Numbered from the stretch's first letter, positions 8,472 through 17,175 are shown. The stretch is DNA of 64,000 nucleotides from Aggregatilinea lenta (GCF_003569045.1 NZ_BFCB01000002.1:930001-994000), one strand, 5' to 3'. The notes: generated from the letters alone by a model not told the origin. Translations and numbers: made by a program.

Positions 8472-8774
8472 TCACTGTTCGCCGATCTCGGCCTGGATCT
8501 GCTCGATAATTTCCTGAAGACGCTCGACGGTGAGCGCGTGCGCGGCGTCCCCACCGGGGTATAGCGTGAGGTTCGGCCCTTCGTCGCACATGTCCAGGCA
8601 GCTTGCCACCTCCCACGACACCGGGCCGCGCGCCATGAACGCCGGGCCGGGATCGCCAAACGCGGCGCGCAGACACTCGTAAAATGGCTCGGCGCGCCCG
8701 CTCATGTTGCAGGTCGCGCCCATGCACAACACGATCCGTCTGCGCCGGGGCCTGTCGTCGCGTTCGTCTGCCAT
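8472..8774 (-). CDS. Thioredoxin-like [2Fe-2S] ferredoxin
   Basis: The 100-residue protein has the cysteine pattern of the thioredoxin-like 2Fe-2S ferredoxin family (related to NuoE): CMGATC near the N-terminus, then CLDMCDEGPNLTLYP about 40 residues later, giving four likely cluster ligands. The C-terminal helix (VERLQEIIEQIQAEI) is also typical. Such proteins are small cytosolic electron carriers, often with no fixed operon partner. The ATG at 8774 is the only in-frame ATG before the first Cys; an AGGAAAGGG lies rather far upstream. A short Arg-rich N-terminus precedes the domain. Confidence 0.82.
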   Translation of the reverse strand: MADERDDRPRRRRIVLCMGATCNMSGRAEPFYECLRAAFGDPGPAFMARGPVSWEVASCLDMCDEGPNLTLYPGGDAAHALTVERLQEIIEQIQAEIGEQ

Positions 8775-8823
8775 GCCCGGCTCGCATCCCTTTCCTGTTT
8801 GCCAAGTTACCGCTAATTCTACC

Positions 8824-8853
8824 TTGACCGCCCCTATTGGCGCATGGTACAAT
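8824..8853 (+). promoter_or_regulatory. Promoter of tRNA-Glu
   Basis: TTGACC (8824-8829), an 18-base spacer and TACAAT (8848-8853) lie just before the tRNA, whose mature 5' end is 14 bases downstream. Confidence 0.7.
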
Positions 8854-8866
8854 TCGCCGCGTGTTG

Positions 8867-8939
8867 GCCCCCATCGTCTAGAGGCCCAGGACGTGGCCCT
8901 TTCAAGGCCAAGACAGGAGTTCGAATCTCCTTGGGGGCA
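8867..8939 (+). tRNA. tRNA-Glu (anticodon UUC)
   Basis: A full cloverleaf is visible. The acceptor GCCCCCA pairs perfectly with TGGGGGC, followed by discriminator A. The D arm is GTC/GAC. The anticodon arm TGGCC-CTTTCAA-GGCCA carries anticodon TTC. The T arm is AGGAG-TTCGAAT-CTCCT. The 3' CCA is not encoded. It reads GAA and GAG glutamate codons. Confidence 0.97.
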
Positions 8940-8944
8940 CACCC

Positions 8945-8971
8945 AAAACGCTCGCGCACGCGAGCGTTTTT
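8945..8971 (+). terminator. Terminator after tRNA-Glu
   Basis: AAACGCTCGCG / CGCGAGCGTTT is a perfect stem with a short loop and ends in TTTTT, five bases after the tRNA. Confidence 0.9.
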
Positions 8972-9011
8972 GATTCATAGCCCCGCCTGCAACCCGCCTG
9001 CCGATCTCCCG

Positions 9012-9017
9012 TATAAT
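9012..9017 (+). promoter_or_regulatory. Putative -10 hexamer TATAAT
   Basis: Perfect TATAAT 36 bases before the ATG at 9054; the -35 is weak. Confidence 0.4.
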
Positions 9018-9053
9018 CCCCATAGGGTTACCACTCACATGAAGGAGACTCGC

Positions 9054-10151
9054 ATGAAGCACCTTGCTCGTTTGATCCCCGCGTTGGCGCTGCTGTGCGC
9101 GCTCGGCGCGCCGCTGGCGGTGGTGAACGCTCAGGGCGACGAACCACCCGCGATCCCGACCGACTATGCGGCGGTGGCGGACGACTATGCGGCGCTGGAA
9201 AACACAGCGCAAACGCTCGGATCGGCGGCGATTGACCTGTTCCTGGCGCAGGATTTCGAGATGCTGTACGAGCAGTTTGGCGAACAACTGGCCGCTGTCG
9301 TCACGGCGGACGCGCTGGAACAAGGCTATACACAGCTCACGGCGATGTCGCCGATCGGAGAACAATCCTCCGCGCGCATCATGCCCCTGGGCGGCGCGTT
9401 GGTCTACATGGCCGATTACGCCTGGAACGACGCCGGCCTGACGTTCAGCCTGGCGTTCAACGCCAGCGACGAGATCGATGGGCTGAACATCGCGCCCAGC
9501 CCGGCCCTGCCCGACGATCCCGCGCAGGACTACGTGAGCAACACGGCCTTCCAGCTGCCGCTGGACGGGCTGTGGTATACGGCCTGGGGCGGCGGCGATC
9601 GCATCCACAATTACCACGTAGACGCCGCGCCGCAGCGCCACGCGTACGACTTCGTGGTGTGGCAGGACGGCAGCAGCTTCTCCGGCGACGGCGCGGCGAA
9701 CGAGGATTACTACGCCTACGGCCAGCCGGTCTACGCGCCCGCCGCTGGCACGGTGGTCAAGGTCGCGGACGGCCTGCCCGAAAGCGCGCCCCAGATCGAG
9801 ACGGACACGGAGCATCCGGCGGGCAACCATGTCGTAATCCAGACGGCGGAGGCGGAATACCTCTATCTGGCGCACATGCAGCCGGGCAGCATCGTCGTCG
9901 CGGAAGGGGACACGGTCGAAGCCGGAGATCTGATCGGGCTGGTGGGCAACTCCGGCAACACGTCCGAGCCGCACCTGCACATCCACCTGCAAGATCAGCT
10001 CGAGATGCTCACCACGGACGAGAATGGCACGATCACGGGCCTCACCGACGCAATCGGGCTGCCGCTGACGTTCTCGAACATGCTCGAAAACGGCGAGACG
10101 GTCGAGCAGAGCGCGCCGCTGGGCGGCACGTTCGTGCAGAGCGCGGAGTAA
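9054..10151 (+). CDS. Secreted M23 peptidase with DUF3887-like N-domain
   Basis: A signal peptide (1-25, ending VVNAQG) precedes a roughly 110-residue alpha+beta region (ALENTAQTLG ... FEMLYEQFGEQ) that resembles DUF3887. The M23 domain follows, with ligands H196-x2-D199 (HAYDF) and H307/H309 (HLHIH). The spacing in the first motif is H-x2-D, not the H-x3-D seen in the 641-2560 protein, a known variant. It probably trims wall peptides or acts on another extracellular peptide. GAAGGAG lies 6 bases before ATG 9054; an in-frame ATG at 9039 is less well placed. A strong terminator follows. Confidence 0.85.
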   Translation: MKHLARLIPALALLCALGAPLAVVNAQGDEPPAIPTDYAAVADDYAALENTAQTLGSAAIDLFLAQDFEMLYEQFGEQLAAVVTADALEQGYTQLTAMSPIGEQSSARIMPLGGALVYMADYAWNDAGLTFSLAFNASDEIDGLNIAPSPALPDDPAQDYVSNTAFQLPLDGLWYTAWGGGDRIHNYHVDAAPQRHAYDFVVWQDGSSFSGDGAANEDYYAYGQPVYAPAAGTVVKVADGLPESAPQIETDTEHPAGNHVVIQTAEAEYLYLAHMQPGSIVVAEGDTVEAGDLIGLVGNSGNTSEPHLHIHLQDQLEMLTTDENGTITGLTDAIGLPLTFSNMLENGETVEQSAPLGGTFVQSAE

Positions 10152-10169
10152 GCGCCCCGGAACTTGTGC

Positions 10170-10203
10170 AGCGCCCGGTCAGCCGATCGGGCGCTCATTT
10201 TTT
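10170..10203 (+). terminator. Rho-independent terminator
   Basis: AGCGCCCG / CGGGCGCT stem with a 10-base loop, then CATTTTTT, 18 bases after the M23 stop. Confidence 0.9.
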
Positions 10204-10292
10204 ACGCAGCGCCTCGTATAGCAGCACATTCCGCCGCGTGCTATAGTTTTGGTCAATAAACTTCCCCCTCACTCGAAGGAGACTTTTCTCGA

Positions 10293-11405
10293 ATGATCGA
10301 TAATTTTGCTCCCAAGCTCGCTCGCGTGCTGACCGAGTACTCGTGCCCCGTGCAGAAGGGCGCTCTGGTCGTCATCGTGAGCACGACCGCTGCCGCGCCG
10401 CTGATCGAAGCGCTGTACGAGGCGATCCTGGCGCGCGGCGGACATCCCGTGGTGCAGGCCAGCCTGCCGAACCTGAACGAGATCTACCTGCGCAACGCCA
10501 CCGACGAGCAGCTCGCGTTCTGCGACCCGTTCGGGCTGTACATAATGGACAAAGCCGACGTGCTGTTCCAGATCATCGCGCCGGTGAATACGCGCAGCCG
10601 CAGCCAGATCCCGGCGGAGCGCATCGCCAAGTCGCAGCAGGGCAGCCGCCCGATCATGGAAAAGTACATGAGCCGCCTCAACGACCAATCGCTGCGCTGG
10701 AACATCACCGCATGGCCGACGCAGGCCAGCGCCCAGGAAGCCGAAATGGGCCTGCTGGCCTACAGCGAGTTCATTTACCAGGCGTGCGCGCTCGATCAGG
10801 ACGACCCCATCGCGTTCTGGAAGGCGTTCCAGAACCGGCAGACGAAGCTGGCCGGCTGGCTGGAAGGCAAGTCGCACGCGGAAGTGCGCGGGCCGGGCAT
10901 CGAGATGTCGTTCGACTTCACGGGCCGCCCGTGGGTAAGCTGCCACGGCACGGTGAACTTCCCCGACGGCGAGATCTTCACCAGCCCAATCGAGGACTCG
11001 GTCAACGGGCACGTGGCCTTCAGCTACCCGACCATGCACGGCGGGCGCGAAGTAAGCGGCATTGAGTTAACGTTCAAGGACGGGCGCGCGACCGGCGCCT
11101 CGGCGGCGAAGGGCGAGGAGTACCTGCTGGCCCAGCTCGACATCGACGCGGGCGCGCGCACCCTGGGCGAGTTCGCCATCGGCACCAACATGGGCATCCA
11201 GCGCTTCACGGGCCAGACGCTGTTCGACGAGAAGATCGGCGGCTCGATCCACATGGCGCTGGGCGAATCGATCTCCGAATCCAAGGGCGTGAACAAGAGC
11301 GCGATCCACTGGGATATCGTGCACAGCATGCGCGACGGCGGCGAAATCTGGATTGATGGCGAGCTGTTCTACCAGAGCGGCGATTTTGTCATCGAGGGCA
11401 AGTAG
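10293..11405 (+). CDS. M29-family aminopeptidase (copy 1)
   Basis: The 370-residue length and sequence match the thermophilic aminopeptidase (M29, AmpS/PepS) family. The dinuclear metal site is visible: Glu in NFPDGEIFTSP, Glu in RTLGEFAIGTN, His in GGSIHMALG, and His/Asp in SAIHWDIV. These cytosolic enzymes remove N-terminal residues from peptides and need Co, Zn or Mn. GAAGGAG precedes the ATG, and a TATAGT -10 lies at 10242-10247. A paralogue follows at 11590 after a repeat-filled gap, so the pair arose by tandem duplication. Confidence 0.93.
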   Translation: MIDNFAPKLARVLTEYSCPVQKGALVVIVSTTAAAPLIEALYEAILARGGHPVVQASLPNLNEIYLRNATDEQLAFCDPFGLYIMDKADVLFQIIAPVNTRSRSQIPAERIAKSQQGSRPIMEKYMSRLNDQSLRWNITAWPTQASAQEAEMGLLAYSEFIYQACALDQDDPIAFWKAFQNRQTKLAGWLEGKSHAEVRGPGIEMSFDFTGRPWVSCHGTVNFPDGEIFTSPIEDSVNGHVAFSYPTMHGGREVSGIELTFKDGRATGASAAKGEEYLLAQLDIDAGARTLGEFAIGTNMGIQRFTGQTLFDEKIGGSIHMALGESISESKGVNKSAIHWDIVHSMRDGGEIWIDGELFYQSGDFVIEGK

Positions 11406-11454
11406 TGATTTAACCAGTCCGGCGAAAAGATCTGGAAATCGGGTGATGTGCCCG

Positions 11455-11532
11455 ACTCACCTCACCCCTGAACCCCCAGCCCGTTTTCCCCTCTCCAATC
11501 TGATTGGAGAGGAGCCAGGGGTGAGGTGCTCT
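11455..11532. repeat. Composite intergenic repeat (hairpin module)
   Basis: CACCTCACCCCTGAACCCCCAG ... CTCTCC-AATCTGATT-GGAGAG ... AGGGGTGAGGTG. It separates the two M29 genes. Confidence 0.7.
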
Positions 11533-11589
11533 TTCCTCAGTTCTTTTCGGCGTTTCACTTAGCCAACACACTCAAGGGAGCAGCACAGC

Positions 11590-12717
11590 ATGAGTTTTGA
11601 TCTGGCCCCAAAACTGGCAAAGATTCTGACCGAGTACTCGATCCCGATCAAAGAAGGCGACCGCGTGGCGATCATCGGCAACGTGAACACCGCCGGGCCG
11701 CTGATCGAGGCGCTGGTCTCGGCGACCCTGCGGCGCGGCGGATCGCCCAGCGTGCAGGGCGCGGCGATGATCTCGCCCGACTACACCGACTACTTCGAGT
11801 TGTTCCTGCGCGAAGCGAGCGACGCGCAGCTCGACGCGTTCGACAGCAACCTGCTGCACTTCATCGATACGTCCGACGTGTTGTACTTCATCAAAGCGCC
11901 GGGCAACACCAAAGCGCTGGCCTCCGTCGATCCGGCGCGCATCGCGCGCTTCCGCCGCACGAACAAGCCGTTTAGCGACCGCTACCTGGAACGTTACGAC
12001 GCCGGGGAGTTGATGTGGAACGTAACCGCGTGGCCGACCGCCGCCCTGGCACAAAACGCCGAGATGGGCCTGCACGCCTACACCGAGTTCGTCGCGAAGG
12101 CGTGCGGCCTGGACCAGCCCGACCCGGTCGCGTATTGGAGCGGATTCCGCGAGCGGCAGACAGCGCTCGTCGAGTGGCTGGCGGGCAAGAAGCACGCTGA
12201 AGTCACCGGCCCCGGCATCGAGCTATCGTTCGACTTCCAGGATCGCCCCTGGGTGAGCTGCCACGGCGAGCTGAACTTCCCCGACGGCGAGATCTTCACC
12301 AGCCCGGTGGAGGACTCGGTCAACGGGTATGTGAACTTCAACATGCGCTCGGTGTACCTGAGCAGCGAGGTGGACGGCGTCAAGCTGCGCTTCGAGGATG
12401 GCGTCGCGGTCGATGCCAGCGCATCCAAGGGCGAGGCGTTCCTGCTCTCGCAGCTCGACGTGGACGAGGGCGCGCGCACCCTGGGCGAGTTCGCCATCGG
12501 CACGAACTGGGGCGTGCAGGACGTCACCGGCAATATCCTGTTCGACGAGAAGATCGGCGGCTCGATCCACATGGCGCTCGGCAAGAGCTACGCCGAATCG
12601 AACGGCACGAACCAGAGCGCGATCCACTGGGACATGGTCAACAGCATGAAGGACGGCGGGCGGATCGTGATCGACGGGGAGCTGTTCTACGACAGCGGCA
12701 AGTTCCTGGTCGAGTAG
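11590..12717 (+). CDS. M29-family aminopeptidase (copy 2)
   Basis: This 375-residue paralogue of the 10293-11405 product keeps all metal-site motifs: NFPDGEIFTSP, RTLGEFAIGTN, GGSIHMALG and SAIHWDMV. It differs mainly in the N-terminal substrate-facing domain, where it has a five-residue longer loop (PDYTDYFELFLRE), which suggests a different peptide preference. AAGGGAG lies 10 bases upstream of the ATG. The downstream gap contains another copy of the composite repeat. Confidence 0.93.
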   Translation: MSFDLAPKLAKILTEYSIPIKEGDRVAIIGNVNTAGPLIEALVSATLRRGGSPSVQGAAMISPDYTDYFELFLREASDAQLDAFDSNLLHFIDTSDVLYFIKAPGNTKALASVDPARIARFRRTNKPFSDRYLERYDAGELMWNVTAWPTAALAQNAEMGLHAYTEFVAKACGLDQPDPVAYWSGFRERQTALVEWLAGKKHAEVTGPGIELSFDFQDRPWVSCHGELNFPDGEIFTSPVEDSVNGYVNFNMRSVYLSSEVDGVKLRFEDGVAVDASASKGEAFLLSQLDVDEGARTLGEFAIGTNWGVQDVTGNILFDEKIGGSIHMALGKSYAESNGTNQSAIHWDMVNSMKDGGRIVIDGELFYDSGKFLVE

Positions 12718-12721
12718 CGAA

Positions 12722-12872
12722 GAGGTAGCGGTTAGCGGTTAGCTGTCGGTGATTCGCTAAAAGCAAGGCAAAAGCACCTCACCCCCGGTTCCTCTCGAAT
12801 CAAGTTGGAGACGAGCGGCAGGCAAAGTACGGCGGTTTTGGTAGGAGCGGGTCTGTGACCCGCTCCTTTACA
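12722..12872. repeat. Composite intergenic repeat (three modules in order)
   Basis: Order: AGCGGTTAGCGGTTAGC (12728-12744), 'aaggcaaaagcacctcacccccgg' with a decayed CTCTC-TTGGAGA hairpin (12764-12815), then GGTAGGAGCGGGTCTGTGACCCGCTCC (12840-12866). The same order occurs at 41745-41905. Confidence 0.7.
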
Positions 12873-12992
12873 TATCCGGTCGGGCACGGAAACGGATAGT
12901 GACGTGAGATTATATAATCTCTATAACGCAGCCCGTGTTGAGACCCTCAAAAATCCTGTGAAGCGCATTATCAAATAGGGATAAGCTGGCAT

Positions 12993-13619
12993 ATGAGTGA
13001 ATTTTGGGAAGACGCCTTCCAGGAAAAGAAACTGATGTGGGGGGAAGAACCAACCACCTTAGCGATCGAAGCCTCTGAGATTTTTAAGCAACTAGCCTTT
13101 CGGAAGATATTGATTCCCGGATTTGGGTATGGAAGGAATGCGAGGCCGTTCTATGAGAAGGGATTTGAAGTCACCGGGATTGAAATCTCTAGCACAGCCA
13201 TAAAACTGGCCCATAAACTGTTGGGTCGAGAAATCCAGGTTTTCCATGGATCTGTTGATGACATGCCATTTAACCAGGATGTCTATGATGGAATTTTCTG
13301 TCATGCATTGATCCACCTCCTGGCTTCGGGCCAAAGAAAGAAATTGATACTAGACTGCACCCGTCAACTCCGGCACGGCGGCATGATGTTCTTCACAGCA
13401 ATAACGAAGGATGCAAGTACCTATGGGGTCGGGGAGAAATTAGGTACGGATCGTTATAGAACAAAGGACGGGGTCAACCTCTACTTTTACGACACAGACT
13501 CTATCGAGGAAGAATTTGGAGGGTTTGGATTGACTGAGGCGACAAAAATCGACGAGGCCGGTCACGGAAAACCGGCAACAACGTTTTGGAAGATTGTCTG
13601 TAAAACGACGGCGACGTGA
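12993..13619 (+). CDS. Class I SAM-dependent methyltransferase, probably acquired
   Basis: The 208-residue protein is a Rossmann-fold methyltransferase. Motif I is LIPGFGYGRNARPF, the acidic motif II end is VTGIEIS, and VHGSV/DDMPF plus YDGIFCHALIH give motifs III and IV, as in the TehB/thiopurine-type group acting on small molecules. Codon use is clearly AT-richer than in all neighbours (many AAA, ATT, TTT), and composite repeats flank it on both sides, so recent transfer is likely. A weak AGGGATAA precedes the ATG. The substrate cannot be named. Confidence 0.8.
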   Translation: MSEFWEDAFQEKKLMWGEEPTTLAIEASEIFKQLAFRKILIPGFGYGRNARPFYEKGFEVTGIEISSTAIKLAHKLLGREIQVFHGSVDDMPFNQDVYDGIFCHALIHLLASGQRKKLILDCTRQLRHGGMMFFTAITKDASTYGVGEKLGTDRYRTKDGVNLYFYDTDSIEEEFGGFGLTEATKIDEAGHGKPATTFWKIVCKTTAT

Positions 13620-13629
13620 AATTATCACG

Positions 13630-13884
13630 CACCTCCCGCAAAGCTTGATCCGCCCCTACGGGGCATCCGGCCTAATCCGGGCAACAAACAGGGCAGGTCA
13701 CAGACCCGCCCCCCCTACAAAAACTGCCGAGCAGTTGCTTTTCGCTAGCCGCCAACGGTTAACAGCTAAGTAATCTATCGAACGAAACTGGCATTTGGGG
13801 CGACGCGCCGTTCACCTCACCCCTTAACCTCCGGCCCCTTTTCCCCTCGCCAATCAGATTGGAGAGGGGCCAGGGGTGAGGTGC
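13630..13884. repeat. Composite intergenic repeats
   Basis: Holds GCCCCTACGGGGC, a 'gggcaggtcacagacccgcccc' palindrome (13690-13715), a decayed 'tagccgccaacggttaacagc' module (13746-13766), and the full hairpin module CACCTCACCCC ... CTCGCC-AATCAGATT-GGAGAG ... GGGGTGAGGTG (13813-13882). No gene is visible in this 309-bp gap. Confidence 0.7.
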
Positions 13885-13928
13885 TTTTTGCCAGATCCTT
13901 TCGCGGATTTACTTAACCGCTGCCCGCC

Positions 13929-15071
13929 CTACCCCTGCGGCTCCCACTTGAAGAAGCGCACGGCCAGCACACCACACACCAGCAGCCACGCCGACAGGAT
14001 CAGCACGCTGGTCGTCAGGCTGTAGTAGGACCCGGCGTCGATCATGACCTTGCGCAGCGCATCGGCCAGATAGGTGAGCGGGATCGCGTCCACCACCGGG
14101 CGCAGCCAGGACGGCATCATGTCCACCGGGAAGAAGATGCCGGACAGGAACATGAACACGAAGTTCGGAAGCTGCACGATGCCCTGCACGGCTTCTTCGG
14201 TCTTGGCGAGGCCCGACAGGAAGTAGCCGAGTGTGATGAACATCGTCGAGCCGAGCGCCGCGATACCGATGATCGCCGGGATGTTTTTGATCTCGACGTG
14301 CACGTTGAACGCCAGCGCGCCCACCCCGATGATCAGCGCCAGTTGCACGCCCGCGATCGCCAGCCGGAACAGCACCTGCGAGATCAGCAGCGTCGTGCGC
14401 GAGAGCGGCGTCGCGCCCATGCGGCGCAGCACCTGCTTTTCGCGCAGGCTGACCAGCGGCGCAGCGGTGGCGAACAGGCCAAGCTGCATCAGGCTCATGG
14501 CGATCACGCCCGGCAGCAGGTAGTCGATGTTGCGCAGGCCGGTGCTGGTGACCGTGCGCTGGTCGAGCGTCACGACCGGCTGCACGCCGGTGATGCCCTG
14601 GTTGATGCCGCCGACGACCTTATCTACAATGTTGAGCACGATCTGCGACGTGTTTGCGCTGGCCGGGTCGTAGTAGACGTCCAGCGCGACCTGTGACGCC
14701 GTTTCACTGCCGCCGCCCGTGGGCAGCTCGCCTTCGGGGCGGTTCGCCAGTTGCAGTGCGCTGGCCGCGTCGGCGGGAATCACGATCACCGCCGAGCGGT
14801 CGCCATCCTTCAGCGCAGCCAGCTCGTCGTCGAGCGTGCCGGTCGTCACGTCGAAGGCGTCGATCGACTTGAACGTATTGACCACCATTTGTCCGGCATC
14901 ACCGGCCTCGTTGACGATGCCCAGGTCGAAGGACACGTCGTTGTCGCCGGAGAAGATCACGCCGAAAATAAAGATGAAGAACAGCGGAAACGCGAAGGTC
15001 CAGAACAGCGCGGTGATGTCGCGCGTGAACTCGCGGATGCTGGCCATGAACAAATAGAACAGTGAGCGCAT
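13929..15071 (-). CDS. ABC-2 type export permease
   Basis: This 380-residue permease has the DrrB/YhhJ-type layout: one N-terminal TM (about 20-41), a long extracytoplasmic domain (about 42-180), then five TMs with LREKQVLRRMGATPLSR, the cytosolic coupling segment typical of ABC-2 permeases. It starts 15 bases after the stop of the ATPase gene and is clearly co-transcribed with it. Together they would export a small hydrophobic compound, drug or lipid. Confidence 0.9.
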   Translation of the reverse strand: MRSLFYLFMASIREFTRDITALFWTFAFPLFFIFIFGVIFSGDNDVSFDLGIVNEAGDAGQMVVNTFKSIDAFDVTTGTLDDELAALKDGDRSAVIVIPADAASALQLANRPEGELPTGGGSETASQVALDVYYDPASANTSQIVLNIVDKVVGGINQGITGVQPVVTLDQRTVTSTGLRNIDYLLPGVIAMSLMQLGLFATAAPLVSLREKQVLRRMGATPLSRTTLLISQVLFRLAIAGVQLALIIGVGALAFNVHVEIKNIPAIIGIAALGSTMFITLGYFLSGLAKTEEAVQGIVQLPNFVFMFLSGIFFPVDMMPSWLRPVVDAIPLTYLADALRKVMIDAGSYYSLTTSVLILSAWLLVCGVLAVRFFKWEPQG

Positions 15072-15086
15072 CGGTGTTTTTCTCCC

Positions 15087-16004
15087 TTAATCCCGAATCC
15101 GGCGGCCCGTCAGCTTGAGGAACACGTCCTCCAGGGTGGCGCTGCGCACGCGCAGGTCGGTGAACTGGAACGCGCCCTCGCGCGCGACGTCCAGCAGCCC
15201 TTCAATGGTGCGCGGCGTGTCACGCGTGTACAGCGTCACGAGCGCCCCGTCGCGGCCCGCGTCCGTGACCCCGCGCAGCGCCTTCAGCGTCTCCAGCGCC
15301 ACGTCACCCCGCGCCTCGAACTCGATGGCCGTCGTTTCGAAGTGCTCTGCGATCAGGCCCTGCGGCGAGTTGAGCGCGATGATCTGGCCCACGTCCATCA
15401 CTGCCACGCGGTCGCAAAGCGCCTGGGCTTCTTCCATGTAGTGGGTGGTCATCATCACGGTTTTGCCCTGCGTCTTGAGGTCGCTGACGATGTTCCAGAT
15501 CTGGCGGCGCGACTGCGGATCGAGGCCCGTAGTCGGCTCGTCGAGGAACACCAGGCTCGGATCGTTCACCAGCGCCAGAGCCAGCGAGAGCCGCTGCCGC
15601 TGCCCGCCGGACAGGTTCTTGCTGTGCGTATTGCGCTTGTCTTCCAGGCTGATCAGCTTGATCAGATCTTCGGCGGGAACCGGGTGCTGGTAAAACGAGC
15701 CAAAAAGCGTCAGCAGCTCGTAAACCGTGTGCAGCGGATAGAGGCCAGTGGTTTGAAGCTGGATGCCGATCTGCTCTTTTAAGCCGTTCATGCTGCCGTG
15801 GTTCAGCGTATGTCCTAACACTGCGATCGTTCCGTCGTCCGGCTGGCGCAGCCCTTCGAGGCACTCGACGGTGGTGGTTTTGCCCGCACCGTTCGGTCCG
15901 AGCAGCCCAAAGACTTCGCCTTCACGGACTTCAAAACTAATGTCGTTGACCGCGGGTACGCCGTTGTACACTTTGCGGAGGTTAGACACTTCAATCGCGG
16001 ACAT
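15087..16004 (-). CDS. ABC transporter ATPase (export)
   Basis: The 305-residue ATPase has Walker A GPNGAGKTT, signature LSGGQRQRL, Walker B LVFLDEP and the H-loop TTHYMEE. A C-terminal accessory region follows (about 220-305), usual in DrrA-type exporters. ATG 16004 is preferred to the ATG two codons upstream (16010) because AAAGGA would then sit 6 bases upstream instead of abutting the start. The 5' untranslated region carries two 17-bp tandem repeats. Pairs with the permease at 13929-15071. Confidence 0.92.
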   Translation of the reverse strand: MSAIEVSNLRKVYNGVPAVNDISFEVREGEVFGLLGPNGAGKTTTVECLEGLRQPDDGTIAVLGHTLNHGSMNGLKEQIGIQLQTTGLYPLHTVYELLTLFGSFYQHPVPAEDLIKLISLEDKRNTHSKNLSGGQRQRLSLALALVNDPSLVFLDEPTTGLDPQSRRQIWNIVSDLKTQGKTVMMTTHYMEEAQALCDRVAVMDVGQIIALNSPQGLIAEHFETTAIEFEARGDVALETLKALRGVTDAGRDGALVTLYTRDTPRTIEGLLDVAREGAFQFTDLRVRSATLEDVFLKLTGRRIRD

Positions 16005-16016
16005 GCACATTCCTTT

Positions 16017-16050
16017 CTTCTAGCAACTCTAGTCTTCTGGCAACTCTAGT
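16017..16050. promoter_or_regulatory. Two tandem 17-bp repeats in leader of ABC exporter operon
   Basis: CTTCTAGCAACTCTAGT (16017-16033) is followed directly by CTTCTGGCAACTCTAGT (16034-16050), one mismatch. The pair lies 13-46 bases upstream of the ATPase start. It looks like a double binding site for a regulator or a small duplication in the leader. Confidence 0.6.
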
Positions 16051-16234
16051 GCGGGTTCATATCCCGACTCTAACAGCTACCCCTACCGTAGAGTCAAGTT
16101 TGTGAGGTGAATACACTTCACTGTACGCAAACGAAGCGCCGCCTGTTGCAGCGATACCTGTAAAAAACGGATAACAATAACCGTCTGGCGCGGCAGCGCC
16201 ATGTTGCCAGTTCCCCCTCAGAAGTGGGCTAACT

Positions 16235-16263
16235 TTGCCGCGCGCGATCCAGAGTGGTACACT
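16235..16263 (+). promoter_or_regulatory. Putative promoter for the 16313 gene
   Basis: TTGCCG (16235-16240), 17-base spacer, TACACT (16258-16263). The small palindrome GAGTG-GTA-CACTC overlaps the -10. Confidence 0.45.
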
Positions 16264-16312
16264 CATGCTAGCAACTCCCCTGATCGATCCTATTAGAAGG
16301 CGATACAACTCA

Positions 16313-17005
16313 ATGGCAAACGTGCAGCTTAACAAGGCACTTGCACAGTGGACTGCCGAAATCGCAGCGCCGCACATGGAAATCGTGGAGGCGGAAATCA
16401 ACAAGCGCATGGAGCCGTATCCCGAGCTTGAGCTGATCCTCAACAGCAGCCCGATGGATGTCATGCGATTCTACAAGCTGGTGCAGCGCACCACGGTTAT
16501 GATCGAGACGTCGAGGTACCAGAGCACGTCGTTGGGCAAATTCTTTGCAGACGAGCAGCAGGCGCGCGGTCAGATCCGGCGGTTTAAGCGGCAGATCCCG
16601 ACGACATACGACGCACTGCCCGAATACTTCGACACCTTTGTCGACCGGTGGGCGCGAATCTGCGAGCTGCCGAAACACTCGACCAGCGTGCTGTTAAGCC
16701 TGGTCCTCACGCTCGCCTATCCGGCCCGGTTTGTCGACTTTGGCGTCCAAAAGTGGTGGGTGGACTTCGCTCAGGCGCTGTCCTTTGGGCTGCCCACGGC
16801 CCCCGGACGGCGCGCAACACCCGGCGTATGGATCGCGTGGTCCGGCGCATTCACCCAGGAGATCGCCGAAACGGCCACCTTCAAGAAGTCATGGCAGCGC
16901 AGTGAACAGGAGCGACAATACCCCATGTGGGTAATTGCCGGATTATGCTGGGCGAACAAGCAAGTGACCGTTCAGGCAGAGCAGAGTGTAGCCCTACCAC
17001 ACTGA
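16313..17005 (+). CDS. Uncharacterised soluble protein
   Basis: This 230-residue protein is mostly helical, with no signal peptide and no motif I recognise. Notable stretches are a Glu-rich first helix (HMEIVEAEINKRMEPYPELE), a basic segment ARGQIRRFKRQIP around residue 82, and a Trp-rich C-terminal half (FGVQKWWVDFAQALSFG, GVWIAWSGAF). In-frame ATG codons upstream at 16265 and 16235 are possible; ATG 16313 is chosen since GAAGG precedes it and a plausible promoter overlaps the longer forms. It stands alone, divergent from the ABC exporter operon. Confidence 0.55.
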   Translation: MANVQLNKALAQWTAEIAAPHMEIVEAEINKRMEPYPELELILNSSPMDVMRFYKLVQRTTVMIETSRYQSTSLGKFFADEQQARGQIRRFKRQIPTTYDALPEYFDTFVDRWARICELPKHSTSVLLSLVLTLAYPARFVDFGVQKWWVDFAQALSFGLPTAPGRRATPGVWIAWSGAFTQEIAETATFKKSWQRSEQERQYPMWVIAGLCWANKQVTVQAEQSVALPH

Positions 17006-17126
17006 GTCATGTTGCGTTCCGATCACACGTTGTTTTGTGGCTCCCTGACACCTGTCGTTGACCAGACGGTGGGCATGCGAGGGATAAAAAACCTGTTAAG
17101 GCGCGCCATCTGCCGCCTTTTTGCCG

Positions 17127-17132
17127 TAGAAT
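17127..17132 (+). promoter_or_regulatory. Putative -10 hexamer TAGAAT
   Basis: TAGAAT lies 44 bases before the ATG at 17176, preceded by a T-rich stretch. Weak support only. Confidence 0.3.
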
Positions 17133-17175
17133 GAAATAAGTAAAGGTTACCAGCACGGACAGGAGCCACTGCTAG

